Positions 25,415-34,120 of a stretch of 64,000 nt of DNA are shown piece by piece. The stretch is from Pseudomonas orientalis. GTDB taxonomy: Bacteria > Pseudomonadota > Gammaproteobacteria > Pseudomonadales > Pseudomonadaceae. Every line of letters starts with the position of its first letter. Position 1 is the stretch's first letter. A program made the position numbers and the translations under genes. The notes under the pieces are model-generated. The model worked only from the letters and a program-made list of their open reading frames with translations, searched no databases and had not been told where the DNA came from. The DNA lies in NCBI RefSeq assembly GCF_001439815.1, contig NZ_JYLM01000002.1, positions 62,001-126,000 on the forward strand, written 5' to 3'.

Positions 25415-26464
25415 TCAGGTGCCCAGGTTTTCCGAGGTGACAATGTGCGGCGGGATATGCACCCGATGCCGTATTGCATCGAACCCCTCGGCGCTCTGCA
25501 ATTGCACCAGCAACTCCACCAACGCCAGCGCCGTCTGGCGCGGTTGCGAGTCCATCACCACATCGATCAACCCTTGGCTCAGCGCCTGGCGCGACAACTC
25601 GGTGGACTCCTGCAGGATGCAGCACAACGCCGGGCGCTTGGGCAGTTGCGCCAGGGCGCTGATCACGCCGTCGCCGCCACCGCCGACTACGCACAATCCG
25701 CGCAGGTCGGTGTGGCGGCTGAGCAGGTCGAGGGTGGCCTCCTCAGTGATGTCGCAGTTGTCCAGATTGATCAGCGGTTCCAGCGGCTTGAGCCCCGGCG
25801 CGTGTTCGGCCAGGTAGCTGTGCAGGCCTTCGACCCGCGCCTGGTGGCCGAGAAAACGATGGCCGCCGAGCAGAATGCCCACGCTGCCTTTGCGCGCGCC
25901 GCACGTGCGCGCCAACAGCCAGCCCATGGTGCGTCCGACGACGTGATTGTCCTGGCCCACATACGGTTCCAGGGCTTGCTCATGAATGTCCGAAAGCAAT
26001 GCCACCACCGGCACGCCGGCTTCGCGGATTTGCGCAAGGCAGGCATTGATCAGCGGATGGGCGAAGCTGACCACCGCCAGGGCGTCGCACTGCACGGCCA
26101 GCTGTTCTATCTGCGCGACGATGGCGCTGGGCGTGCGGTCGTTGATGTAGTCGAACTGGCAACTCAGGTTGGCCGTGGCGTGATGCTGCGCCGCGTCGCC
26201 GATGGACTGGGCCAGGTTGGCATAGAACGCCTGGGCGGTGCCCAGCAGGAGAATGCCGAAGCGGTAGGTCGGGCGCCGTTCGCGAATGCGCTGGCCGATC
26301 AGCCGCGCGGCGAAATAACCCACGGCTTCGGCGGCCTGGAACACCTGTTCGGCGGTTTGCGGATTGACCGGTGCGCGGGCGTTCAACACGCGGTCGACGG
26401 TGGCTACGCTGAGGCCCGCGTGGGCGGCAACGGTGGCGATGGTCGGGCGTTTATGGTTGGTCAT
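25415..26464 (-). CDS. LacI-family transcriptional regulator
   Basis: 349 residues: LacI helix-turn-helix (IATVAAHAGLSVATVDRVLNARAPVNPQTAEQV, residues 8-40) and hinge, then a periplasmic-binding-protein-like effector domain (FGILLLGTAQAFYANLAQSI, CVVGGGGDGVISAL) of the sugar/inositol class. It is divergent from the mocDEF-like operon, and a perfect 8-4-8 palindrome 19 bases upstream of its start is the likely operator for both directions. Confidence 0.9.
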   Translation of the reverse strand: MTNHKRPTIATVAAHAGLSVATVDRVLNARAPVNPQTAEQVFQAAEAVGYFAARLIGQRIRERRPTYRFGILLLGTAQAFYANLAQSIGDAAQHHATANLSCQFDYINDRTPSAIVAQIEQLAVQCDALAVVSFAHPLINACLAQIREAGVPVVALLSDIHEQALEPYVGQDNHVVGRTMGWLLARTCGARKGSVGILLGGHRFLGHQARVEGLHSYLAEHAPGLKPLEPLINLDNCDITEEATLDLLSRHTDLRGLCVVGGGGDGVISALAQLPKRPALCCILQESTELSRQALSQGLIDVVMDSQPRQTALALVELLVQLQSAEGFDAIRHRVHIPPHIVTSENLGT

Positions 26465-26482
26465 GACGAGCCCCTTGAGCGT

Positions 26483-26502
26483 CTTGATAGAAAACTATCA
26501 AG
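26483..26502. promoter_or_regulatory. LacI-type operator palindrome CTTGATAG-N4-CTATCAAG
   Basis: Perfect 8-bp arms around AAAA, immediately upstream of the LacI gene. A further half-site with the identical octamer CTTGATAG lies at 26525-26532, toward the divergent oxygenase operon, suggesting cooperative binding over both promoters. Confidence 0.65.
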
Positions 26503-26625
26503 CCCCGCTGGGCCTGGATGATAGCTTGATAGGGAATGGATTCAAGGCCTTGAGGGTGATTTAGCCGCGCTCTATGGTTGGTTTCGCAACGTTTCTGAAA
26601 TCACCCGCTGCGGAGAATAATAACA

Positions 26626-27717
26626 ATGCCTGAACACACCGCTCACCGCGCCCGGCGCGACTACAGCCTGACCGGCCCCGAGGCCGCCCGCGCCGCGGAA
26701 AAAGGCCTGGTCTCGGCCCGCTGGTATCAGTCGCCGGTACCGCGCAAACGCATGAAGGAACTGATGCAGCGCCGCGACGGCCCGGCGCTGGTCGACACGG
26801 TCATCTGGTTCGCGGCGTTGTTCGCAACCGGCTTTGGCGGCTACTGGTTCTGGGGCTCCTGGGCCTGTGTGCCGTTCTTCCTGGCCTATGGCGTGCTCTA
26901 CGGCACCGCCTCCAATCCGCGCTGGCACGAAACCGGCCATGGCACGGCGTTCAAGACCCGCTGGATGAATGACGCGCTGTACCAGGTGGCGAGCTTCATG
27001 TGCATTTTCGAACCCCATGTGTGGCGCTGGAGCCATGCCCGGCATCACACCGACACCATCGTCGTCGGCCGCGACCCGGAGATCGTCGAGCCGCGTCCGC
27101 CGAGCTTTTTGATGATGTTCCTGAGCCTGTTCAATCTGCCCCTGGCGTGGAAGACCTTCAGTGGCGTGGCGCGCCATGCCATCGGCCGGATGAGCGCCCA
27201 GGAACGGGATTTCATCCCCGAATCCGAATGGCCGAAGGTATTTCGCGCCGCGCGCATCTGGGTGGGCCTCTATGCGCTGATCATCGGCAGCGCCTTGTAC
27301 CTGCACAGCTGGCTGCCGCTGATGCTGGTGGGCTTGCCGAGCATCTATGGCGCCTGGCTTGGCTACTTGTTCGGCCTTACCCAGCACGTGGGCCTGGCCG
27401 AAGACGTGCTGGACCATCGCAGCAACTGCCGCACCATCTACATGAACCGCGTGCTGCGCTTTATCTACATGAACATGAACTACCACCTCGAGCACCACAT
27501 GTACCCGATGGTGCCATACCACGCACTGGCGCAATTGCACGAAGAGATCCGTCGCGACTGCCCGCCGCCTTACGCCAATCTGTGGGCGGCGTACAAGGAG
27601 ATCCTCCCGACGGTCTGGAAGCAGCGCAGCGATCCGACCTATTTCGTCCAGCGTCCGATCCGACGGCAGCCTGAATCTGCCCCAGCCTCTCTGCACGCAG
27701 AAGTTTCTGCCGGCTGA
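26626..27717 (+). CDS. mocD: MocD-like membrane di-iron oxygenase (fatty acid desaturase fold)
   Basis: 363-residue membrane protein with the three histidine boxes of alkane hydroxylase/desaturase enzymes: HETGH (101-105), HARHH (137-141) and HLEHH (287-291), with hydrophobic segments around 60-90 and 215-250. The next two genes encode a Rieske ferredoxin and its reductase, so the set is a complete electron-fed monooxygenase, the same order as mocDEF of rhizopine users, where this step is thought to remove the O-methyl group. A lipid desaturase is the main alternative, but the isomerase-containing operon argues against it. Confidence 0.8.
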   Translation: MPEHTAHRARRDYSLTGPEAARAAEKGLVSARWYQSPVPRKRMKELMQRRDGPALVDTVIWFAALFATGFGGYWFWGSWACVPFFLAYGVLYGTASNPRWHETGHGTAFKTRWMNDALYQVASFMCIFEPHVWRWSHARHHTDTIVVGRDPEIVEPRPPSFLMMFLSLFNLPLAWKTFSGVARHAIGRMSAQERDFIPESEWPKVFRAARIWVGLYALIIGSALYLHSWLPLMLVGLPSIYGAWLGYLFGLTQHVGLAEDVLDHRSNCRTIYMNRVLRFIYMNMNYHLEHHMYPMVPYHALAQLHEEIRRDCPPPYANLWAAYKEILPTVWKQRSDPTYFVQRPIRRQPESAPASLHAEVSAG

Positions 27718-27750
27718 AGTTCGTTTCCCTTTAATAAGAGATAAAAAAAC

Positions 27751-28071
27751 ATGAACGATCAATGGATCGACGTCTGCGCCGTGGGCGACATAGACGAAGA
27801 AGACGTGCTGCGCTTCGACCATGGGGCGCACACCTACGCGGTATTTCGCTCGGCCGAGAATGAGTTTTTCGCCACCGCGGGCCTGTGCACCCATGAAAAA
27901 ATCCACCTGGCCGACGGCCTGGTCATGGACCATGTGATCGAATGCCCCAAGCACAACGGGCGCTTCGATTACCGCTCCGGCAAGGCCCTGGGCGCGCCGG
28001 TGTGCGTCAATCTGCAAACCTACCCGGTACGGGTCGAAGCGGGGCGGGTGCTGCTCGCCGTCACGGCCTGA
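27751..28071 (+). CDS. mocE: MocE-like Rieske ferredoxin
   Basis: 106 residues, a stand-alone Rieske [2Fe-2S] protein. Ligands are Cys46 and His48 (CTHE) and Cys65 and His68 (CPKH), at the usual spacing. It carries electrons from the reductase encoded next to the di-iron oxygenase. The stop overlaps the reductase start (TGATG), so synthesis of the two is coupled. Confidence 0.92.
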   Translation: MNDQWIDVCAVGDIDEEDVLRFDHGAHTYAVFRSAENEFFATAGLCTHEKIHLADGLVMDHVIECPKHNGRFDYRSGKALGAPVCVNLQTYPVRVEAGRVLLAVTA

Positions 28072-29273
28072 TGATGGACGTACCCCTGATTATCGTCGGC
28101 GCCGGCCATGCCGGTGGCCGTGCGGCGTTGACCCTGCGCGAAGAAGGCTATAGCGGTCGGCTGATCCTGATCGGCGACGAACCCCATGTGCCCTACGAAC
28201 GACCGCCCCTGTCCAAGGGCCTGTTGCAAGGCAGCCAGGACCTGGCCGGGTGCAGCCTGTGCGACAGCGTGCGCCTGGCCGAGCTGGGTATCGAGCATAT
28301 CGCGGGCAACGCGGTCAGCCGGCTGGCGCCGCCGCAGCATCGGCTGCAGTTGGCCGATGGCCGCTGGCTGCCCTACAGCGGACTACTGCTGGCTACCGGC
28401 GGCCGTGCGCGGCGTCTGCCGCAGGCGCAGTGCAATGTGCTTTACCTGCGCACCCATGACGAAGCCCTGGCCCTGCGCGAGCAGTTACGCCCCGGTACTC
28501 GGCTGGTGGTTGTCGGCGGCGGCTTTATCGGCCTGGAAGTAGCGGCGACCGCGCGCGGCCTGGGCTGTGCGGTGACGCTGCTCGAAGCCGGGCCACGCCT
28601 GGCGGGCAGGGTATTGCCGGCGATCATCAGTGACGCGCTGCTGGCTTTGCACCGCGAGCAGGGTGTGGACGTACGCTTGAATGTCACGGTGGCGTCCATC
28701 GAGGCCGACGCTGTGCACCTGATGGACGGGCAAACGCTGCCGTGCGACCTGGTGGTGGTCGGCATCGGCATGCAACCCAATCTCGAACTGGCGGCGGCGG
28801 CCGGGCTGGACGTGGGGCAGGGCATTCGTGTCGACGCGCAGTTGCGCACCAGCGCGGCGGATATCTACGCGGCCGGGGACGTCTGCGAGTTCCGTCTCGG
28901 CGGTCTCTACCAGCGCCAGGAAACCTGGCGCAACGCCGAGGCCCAGGGTCGGCATGCGGCCTTGAATCTGCTCGGCCGCGCATTGCCTTTCGAGGCCGTG
29001 CCGGGGTTTTGGTCCGACCAGTATGACTGGGGTTTGCAGACGGTCGGTGTGATGACGCCGAACGTGGTCAGCCGGGCATTGCCCGAGGGCGGCCTGCTGC
29101 TGTTCTACCTCGATGACCATGGGCTGTTACAGGGCGCCTGCGGTTGGGCACCGGGCAACCGCGTGGCCAGGGACATCAAGCTGTGCGAACGCCTGATCGC
29201 CGCCCGTGTGCCGTTGTCATCGGCTGCCCTGGCTGATCCGGCTGTTTCTCTCAAACAATGGCTGCGAGGCTGA
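28071..29273 (+). CDS. mocF: MocF-like FAD-dependent ferredoxin reductase
   Basis: 400 residues with two nucleotide-binding folds: FAD site VGAGHAGGRAALTLRE near the N-terminus and NAD site VVVGGGFIGLEVAA near residue 145, plus the FAD-contact motif TSAADIYAAGDVCEF. This is the class that reduces Rieske ferredoxins of ring-hydroxylating and related oxygenases. Two adjacent ATGs (28071 and 28074) are possible starts; the first overlaps the ferredoxin stop. Confidence 0.92.
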   Translation: MMDVPLIIVGAGHAGGRAALTLREEGYSGRLILIGDEPHVPYERPPLSKGLLQGSQDLAGCSLCDSVRLAELGIEHIAGNAVSRLAPPQHRLQLADGRWLPYSGLLLATGGRARRLPQAQCNVLYLRTHDEALALREQLRPGTRLVVVGGGFIGLEVAATARGLGCAVTLLEAGPRLAGRVLPAIISDALLALHREQGVDVRLNVTVASIEADAVHLMDGQTLPCDLVVVGIGMQPNLELAAAAGLDVGQGIRVDAQLRTSAADIYAAGDVCEFRLGGLYQRQETWRNAEAQGRHAALNLLGRALPFEAVPGFWSDQYDWGLQTVGVMTPNVVSRALPEGGLLLFYLDDHGLLQGACGWAPGNRVARDIKLCERLIAARVPLSSAALADPAVSLKQWLRG

Positions 29274-29274
29274 T

Positions 29275-30162
29275 ATGCGCCAATTGCTGGTATTTCAATC
29301 CTTATGGGCGATGCACACCGAACCCGGCCCGCTCGAGGCGCAGCTGGACCGCATCGCCGCCGCCGGTTTCGATGGTGTCACCGATCACTACTGGCAGGCC
29401 GCCGAGGTTGCACGCCTGCACGCGGCCACCGCCGCGCGCGGCTTGCAGATCGAAGGCCAACTGTTCCCGCAGACGGTGGACGACCTGGCATGCGCGCTGG
29501 AGGTGATCAGCCGCTACGGCTGTCATCACCTCACCCTGCAAGCCGACGTGCGTCCGCGTACCCAGGCCGAGGCGGGCCGCTTGATCGAGGGCTGGCAACG
29601 CCTGGCCGAACAGGTGGATTTCCCGATCCTGCTGGAAACCCACCGCTATCGCCTGACCAGTGACCTGTTGTTCACCCTCGACCTGCTGGCGCAAATGCCT
29701 GACTTGAAACTGCTCGCGGACTTGTCCCACTACGTGGTCGGGCGCGAATTGCCCGAACCCGGCGCCGCCGATGACGATGAGCAGATACGCACCATTCTGC
29801 GCCATAGCTGGGGCTTTCATGGGCGCGTGGCCAGCAGTGAACAGGTGCAGGTTGGCCTGGACTTCCCCCAGCATCAGCCGTGGGTGGAACGATTTACCGG
29901 CTGGTGGCGCTACGGGATCGAAGACTGGCTGGCCCGCCCCGACACACCCCCAAGCCTGTCGTTCACCTGCGAACTCGGCCCGCCGCCCTACGCGATCACC
30001 GGCGCGGACGGCCGAGAACTCACTGATCGCTGGGCCGAGGCGCTGAAGCTCAAAGCATTGATTCGCCAGGTGTGGCACCGCTCACTGGCGACAACACAGC
30101 ATCAGGCCAGCAATCCGGTGCTGACCGCCACAATCAAAAACACCCCCAGCAGCGCGCGGTAG
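29275..30162 (+). CDS. TIM-barrel sugar/cyclitol isomerase (MocC/IolE-like position)
   Basis: 295 residues, xylose-isomerase-like barrel: FDGVTDHYWQAAEVARL, CHHLTLQADV, FPILLETHRYR (metal-binding Glu and His) and LLADLSHYVVG. The ATG lies two bases after the reductase stop, so it belongs to the oxygenase operon and probably reshapes the product of the oxygenase reaction. The last 20 or so residues are not barrel-like and run 61 bases into the antisense of uppP. No exact family could be named; it is divergent from the Hyi-type isomerase at 20909. Confidence 0.78.
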   Translation: MRQLLVFQSLWAMHTEPGPLEAQLDRIAAAGFDGVTDHYWQAAEVARLHAATAARGLQIEGQLFPQTVDDLACALEVISRYGCHHLTLQADVRPRTQAEAGRLIEGWQRLAEQVDFPILLETHRYRLTSDLLFTLDLLAQMPDLKLLADLSHYVVGRELPEPGAADDDEQIRTILRHSWGFHGRVASSEQVQVGLDFPQHQPWVERFTGWWRYGIEDWLARPDTPPSLSFTCELGPPPYAITGADGRELTDRWAEALKLKALIRQVWHRSLATTQHQASNPVLTATIKNTPSSAR

Positions 30163-30974
30163 ATCACGAACGGCCAGGTGGAGAAGCGTTCCAGAAACTT
30201 CATCAGGCCCCAGATCGCGAAGAACGCCGAAATGCTCGCCACCACCAGGCCGAAAATCAAATGCGGCCAGGCGTGGGCGGGCATGTCGGCGTGCAGCAGT
30301 ACCCAGAGTTCTTTCAAACCGGCCAGGGCAATGGCGGGCAGGCCCAGCAGGAACGAGAACCGTGCGGCTTCTTCGCGTTTAAAGTTCAGGAACAGCGCCG
30401 CGGTCAAGGTCGAGCCCGAACGCGATACGCCGGGGATCAGCGCGCCAATCTGCGCGACCCCGACGATCAGCGCATCACGCAGACGCATCTGGCTTACGTC
30501 GCGGGTGTGGCGGGCGCGCAGTTCAGCCGCCGCCAGCAACACCGCCATCACCACACAGGCAATCCCGATCACCATCAGCCCGCGCAACGGCGAGTTGCAG
30601 GTGTTCAAGGTCGAGGACAGCACCAGGCCGGCGATGCAGATCGGGATCGTTGCCAGCACAATCGCCACCGCCAGCTTGAACCAGCGGTCGTTGTAGTCGC
30701 CCCGGCGTACGGCACTGATGCTGCCGGTGGCCACTTGCTGCACGTCGCGCCAGAAGTAAATTACCACCGCCGCGAGCGCCGCCAATTGCATCGCAGCGGA
30801 AAACGCCGAGCCCGGATCTTGCCAGCCGAGCAGGGCGGGCACCACGCGCATGTGGGCGGTGGACGACACCGGCAGCAGCTCGGTGATGCCCTGGATCACC
30901 CCCAGGATGAAAATCTGCAGGTAATCCAGGGAGGCGAACCCCACATCCAGGCCGGCGGAGCAGACGTTAGTCAA
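30102..30974 (-). CDS. uppP: Undecaprenyl-diphosphatase UppP (BacA family)
   Basis: 290-residue integral membrane protein that recycles the undecaprenyl lipid carrier for cell-wall synthesis and gives bacitracin tolerance. Catalytic motifs are GVIQGITELLPVSSTAH near the N-terminus and IPGVSRSGSTLTAAL near residue 185. The start is a TTG at 30974, supported by AAGGA eight bases upstream; a GTG at 30944 is a weaker option. Its 3' end overlaps the convergent isomerase gene by 61 bases. Confidence 0.93.
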   Translation of the reverse strand: MTNVCSAGLDVGFASLDYLQIFILGVIQGITELLPVSSTAHMRVVPALLGWQDPGSAFSAAMQLAALAAVVIYFWRDVQQVATGSISAVRRGDYNDRWFKLAVAIVLATIPICIAGLVLSSTLNTCNSPLRGLMVIGIACVVMAVLLAAAELRARHTRDVSQMRLRDALIVGVAQIGALIPGVSRSGSTLTAALFLNFKREEAARFSFLLGLPAIALAGLKELWVLLHADMPAHAWPHLIFGLVVASISAFFAIWGLMKFLERFSTWPFVIYRALLGVFLIVAVSTGLLA

Positions 30975-31151
30975 AATAGGTGTCCTTGAAAAAAGGGATA
31001 ACCGGCGAAGTTTATTCTAAATGTTTCAGGATTTCGGCCAGGGTGATCGCTATCTGCAATCGGTTCAGCCAATAGAAAGGTTGGGCAATGTATTGGCCTG
31101 GCCTGCGCTTTTGTGAACAATGGCGCCCTGCGTTTTTTCACCGAGAGCCCC

Positions 31152-31658
31152 ATGCCTGAAACCACCGTCGAATTGATCCAGACCGGCCCTGAACACGCCG
31201 AGCTGATCCGCAATCTCTATCAGTACTACGCATATGAGTCTTCGGACTGGGAACAGGAAGACGTCGAGGCCGATGGCCGTTTCTACATCCACGACGAGCA
31301 CCTGGCCCGTTATTGGCAAGACCCGCAATGGAGCGCCAACCTGTTACTGGTGGACGGTTATATCGCCGGCTTCCTGCTGATCGAAGGCAGCGAATTGCCG
31401 GGTATCGATGCCCTGGAACTGGCCGACCTGTTCATCCTCAAGCGCTACCGCCGCAAAGGCATCGGCCGCGCCATCGCCACCCAGGTGCTGTGCAGCGGCG
31501 AGGACAATTGGTTGGTGCGTTTTTATGACCAGGACGAAGTGTCCCAGGCGTTCTGGCGCACGGTGCTGGATAACCTGCCGCGTCCGGTGCAGACCCTGGA
31601 ACTGGACGATGAGCCGCAGTTGGTGAGTTACCTGGTTACCCGCGCTTCACTGCATTGA
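31152..31658 (+). CDS. GNAT-family N-acetyltransferase
   Basis: 168 residues. The acetyl-CoA loop RRKGIGRAIA follows beta strand ELADLFILKRY, and the C-terminal strand region FYDQDEVSQAFWRTV is typical of GNAT folds. The ATG at 31152 is preferred over an upstream GTG at 31113 because the family fold begins soon after it. Its 3' end overlaps the convergent GlxA-type gene by 23 bases. Substrate unknown. Confidence 0.85.
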   Translation: MPETTVELIQTGPEHAELIRNLYQYYAYESSDWEQEDVEADGRFYIHDEHLARYWQDPQWSANLLLVDGYIAGFLLIEGSELPGIDALELADLFILKRYRRKGIGRAIATQVLCSGEDNWLVRFYDQDEVSQAFWRTVLDNLPRPVQTLELDDEPQLVSYLVTRASLH

Positions 31659-32604
31659 TCGAATACTGGCCCCGCCCGCAGAGCCGTTGCTGCATCGCCT
31701 GCGGCGGTTGCCCGAACGCCCTGAGAAACGCCTGACGCATGCGCTCGCGATCACCGAAGCCGGTTTCCCGGGCCACGACTTCGACCGGGTGGCGACTGGT
31801 TTCCATCATGGCGCGTGCCGCTTCCACGCGCAGGGCTTCGATGGCCTTGGCCGGCGTCTGCCCGGTTTCTTCGCGAAACACCCGGCTGAACTGGCGCGGG
31901 CTGAGGCGGGCGACATCGGCCAGGGCGTCCACCGACAGGTCGTGGGTGAGGTTTTCGCGGGCGTAGGCCAGGGCCAGTTGCACGCGGTCGGACTTGGGGT
32001 CCAGTTCCAGCAAGGCCGACAGTTGCGATTGCTCACTGCCGCGCCGTTGGGCGATCACCAGCTTGCGGGCGATGCGCCGCGCCAGGTCGCTGCCCAGGTC
32101 GTTCTCCACCATCGCCAGCGCCAGGTCGACCCCGGCGCTCATGCCGGCGCCGGTCCACACTTGGCCGTCCACTACGAATAACTTGTCTTCTTCCAGATGG
32201 ATATCCGGGTAGCGCTTGCGAAACGCCGGCGCGTGGATCCAGTGGGTGGTGGTGCGCTTGCCGTCGAGCAAACCGGCTTCGGCCAGCACGAAAATGCCCA
32301 TGCACAGCGAGGCCACGCGGCGCGATTGCGCAGACGCCGCCTTGACCATCTCCATCAGGTTGGCTTCCGGCAGGCGAAATTCCAGGTAGCCGCTGACGAT
32401 CAGCGTGTCATAGCCCTCGGGACGGATCGCCGTGGTGTTCACCGAAAATCCCTGGGACGTCATCACGGCGCCACCGCTTTCCGACACCAGATGAAACGCA
32501 TAGGCCGGCTCGCCCCGCAGCAGGTTGGCGCACTCGAACACCGAGCCCAGGCTGAGACTCAAGGACTGGAAGTTCGGGTAAACCATCAGCGCAACGCTGT
32601 GCAT
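31636..32604 (-). CDS. GlxA-family transcriptional regulator (DJ-1-like domain plus AraC HTH)
   Basis: 322 residues: an N-terminal DJ-1/PfpI-like domain with the nucleophile-elbow cysteine in ASLCMGIFVLAEAGLL and THWIHAPAF, then two AraC-type helix-turn-helices (LSVDALADVARLSPRQFSRVFREETG and VEVVARETGFGDRERMRQAFLRAFG). The start at 32604 has GGAG seven bases upstream; the ATG two codons earlier would be too close to that site. It lies divergent from the NemR-like operon, but the two gene sets are separated by 173 bases and a link is not certain. Confidence 0.9.
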   Translation of the reverse strand: MHSVALMVYPNFQSLSLSLGSVFECANLLRGEPAYAFHLVSESGGAVMTSQGFSVNTTAIRPEGYDTLIVSGYLEFRLPEANLMEMVKAASAQSRRVASLCMGIFVLAEAGLLDGKRTTTHWIHAPAFRKRYPDIHLEEDKLFVVDGQVWTGAGMSAGVDLALAMVENDLGSDLARRIARKLVIAQRRGSEQSQLSALLELDPKSDRVQLALAYARENLTHDLSVDALADVARLSPRQFSRVFREETGQTPAKAIEALRVEAARAMMETSRHPVEVVARETGFGDRERMRQAFLRAFGQPPQAMQQRLCGRGQYSINAVKRG

Positions 32605-32745
32605 CGTCATTCTCCAAGGGGCGCGGGAGGGGGGATTGTCGGCGCGTGCCGGGTAAACGGCAACTGCCGGTGGCGGATGTCCGTAATCCTTGCGGATATG
32701 ACATTGTGAGCCTGCCCCCACGTGCCTAAGATTGCCCCAACGAAC

Positions 32746-32760
32746 TAGACGACTGGTCTA
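32746..32760. promoter_or_regulatory. NemR-like operator TAGAC-N5-GTCTA
   Basis: Perfect 5-5-5 palindrome 17 bases upstream of the TetR gene start. It resembles the TAGACC/GGTCTA-type site recalled for E. coli NemR and is placed for autorepression of the electrophile-defence operon. Confidence 0.7.
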
Positions 32761-32777
32761 ATCGAAAGGGGCCAAGC

Positions 32778-33407
32778 ATGAGCAGCGAAACCAGAAGCGC
32801 ACGGCAGACCATTCTTGAGAGTGCACAGGCGATTGTGGGCGCCAAGGGATTTTCCGCGGTGGGGTTGAATGAAATCCTGCAAGCCGCCGACGTACCCAAG
32901 GGCTCGTTCTATCACTACTTCACCTCCAAGGATGCGTTCGGTGTGGTGCTGCTCGACACCTACTTCGATCACTACGTCGAAGGCATGCAGCAGCTTTTCA
33001 GCCAACCGGGTATGTCCCACTACGCCAAGCTGATGCGCTACTGGCAGGCCTGGATCGACAACCACACTGGCTGCACCGACGCCGGCAAATGCCTTGCCGT
33101 CAAACTCGGCGCCGAGGTGTCAGACCTTTCAGAGCCGATGCGCCTGGCGTTGCAGCGCGGCACTTCACGCACCATCGAGTTGCTCGCCATGGCGTTGCAG
33201 CAGGGCGTGCAAGACGGTTCGCTGATGCTTGAGCAACCGCCCGAAAGCCTGGCCAGACGCCTGTATGCGTTGTGGCTGGGGACCAGCGTCATGGGCAAGA
33301 TCACCCGTACCACCGCGCCGTTCGATGAGGCGCTGGGCCTGACCCGACAGTTGTTGGGCCACCCCGAAAACCCTGCTATTCACCACGATCGAGGCACTGG
33401 AAAATGA
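32778..33407 (+). CDS. nemR: TetR-family electrophile-sensing repressor, NemR-like
   Basis: 209 residues. Helix-turn-helix VGLNEILQAADVPKGSFYHYFTSKDAFG (29-56) is nearly that of E. coli NemR, and the region CLAVKLGAEVSDLSEPM also matches. The redox-switch residues known from NemR are present: Cys105 (GKCLAVK, equal to Cys106) and Lys174 (GKITR, equal to Lys175); the second NemR cysteine (Cys116) is Ser here and an extra Cys99 occurs. It should release its operator when reactive chlorine, methylglyoxal or quinones modify the cysteine. The stop overlaps the next gene by four bases (ATGA). Confidence 0.9.
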   Translation: MSSETRSARQTILESAQAIVGAKGFSAVGLNEILQAADVPKGSFYHYFTSKDAFGVVLLDTYFDHYVEGMQQLFSQPGMSHYAKLMRYWQAWIDNHTGCTDAGKCLAVKLGAEVSDLSEPMRLALQRGTSRTIELLAMALQQGVQDGSLMLEQPPESLARRLYALWLGTSVMGKITRTTAPFDEALGLTRQLLGHPENPAIHHDRGTGK

Positions 33408-34081
33408 AAGTATTAATGGTACTGACCTCTCACGACCAGCTGGGCGATACCGGCCGCAAGACCGGCTTCTGGCTCGAAGAGTTTGCCGCTCCCTATTACG
33501 CGTTCAAGGACGCCGGTGCCGAGGTGGTGCTGGCATCGCCTGCCGGTGGCCAGCCGCCGCTGGACCCGGTCAGTGACCAGCCGGACGCCCAGACCGAACA
33601 GACCCACCGTTTCAACGCCGACCCGGCTGCGCAGCAGGCCCTTGCCACTACGGTGAAATTGGACTCGGTCAACGCCGATGACTTCGACACCGTGTTCTAC
33701 CCAGGTGGACACGGCCCGCTGTGGGACCTGGCCGAGTCGCCGGTGTCCATCGCGCTGATCGAGTCGTTCGAGCGTGCCGGCAAGCCTGTCGGCCTGGTCT
33801 GCCATGCCCCGGGCGCCTTGCGTCACGTCAAGGCGGTCAACGGCGAGCCATTGATCAAGGGCCGTCGCGTCACCGGGTTCTCCAACTCGGAAGAAGCCGC
33901 AGTGGGACTGACCGAGGTGGTGCCATTTCTGATTGAAGATGAATTCAAAAAACTGGGCGGCAAGTACGAGAAGGGCGCCGATTGGCAGTCGTTCGTGATC
34001 GTCGATGGCCTGCTGGTAACCGGGCAGAACCCCGGCAGCTCCAGTGAAGTGGCCAAGGCCCTGTTGAAACTCACCGCTTAA
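33404..34081 (+). CDS. DJ-1/PfpI protein, Hsp31/HchA-like (glyoxalase III or deglycase class)
   Basis: 225 residues, class-I glutamine amidotransferase-like fold. The triad recalled for Hsp31-type enzymes is in place: Glu25 (GFWLEEFAAPYYAF), Cys133 and His134 (GLVCHAPGAL). These enzymes convert methylglyoxal to lactate without a cofactor or repair glycated molecules. Start overlaps the nemR-like stop (ATGA), so it is translationally coupled to the sensor. A hairpin follows the stop before the nemA-like gene. Confidence 0.9.
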   Translation: MKVLMVLTSHDQLGDTGRKTGFWLEEFAAPYYAFKDAGAEVVLASPAGGQPPLDPVSDQPDAQTEQTHRFNADPAAQQALATTVKLDSVNADDFDTVFYPGGHGPLWDLAESPVSIALIESFERAGKPVGLVCHAPGALRHVKAVNGEPLIKGRRVTGFSNSEEAAVGLTEVVPFLIEDEFKKLGGKYEKGADWQSFVIVDGLLVTGQNPGSSSEVAKALLKLTA

Positions 34082-34120
34082 CTTAACCCTACCGACTTAA
34101 CCCCGCCGATTGATGCATGT

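Noticed and set aside
26533..26625. A sigma-54 promoter for the mocDEF-like operon
   Set aside because: GG and GC doublets occur near 26575-26590 but not at the required 10-base spacing, so no RpoN element is claimed there.
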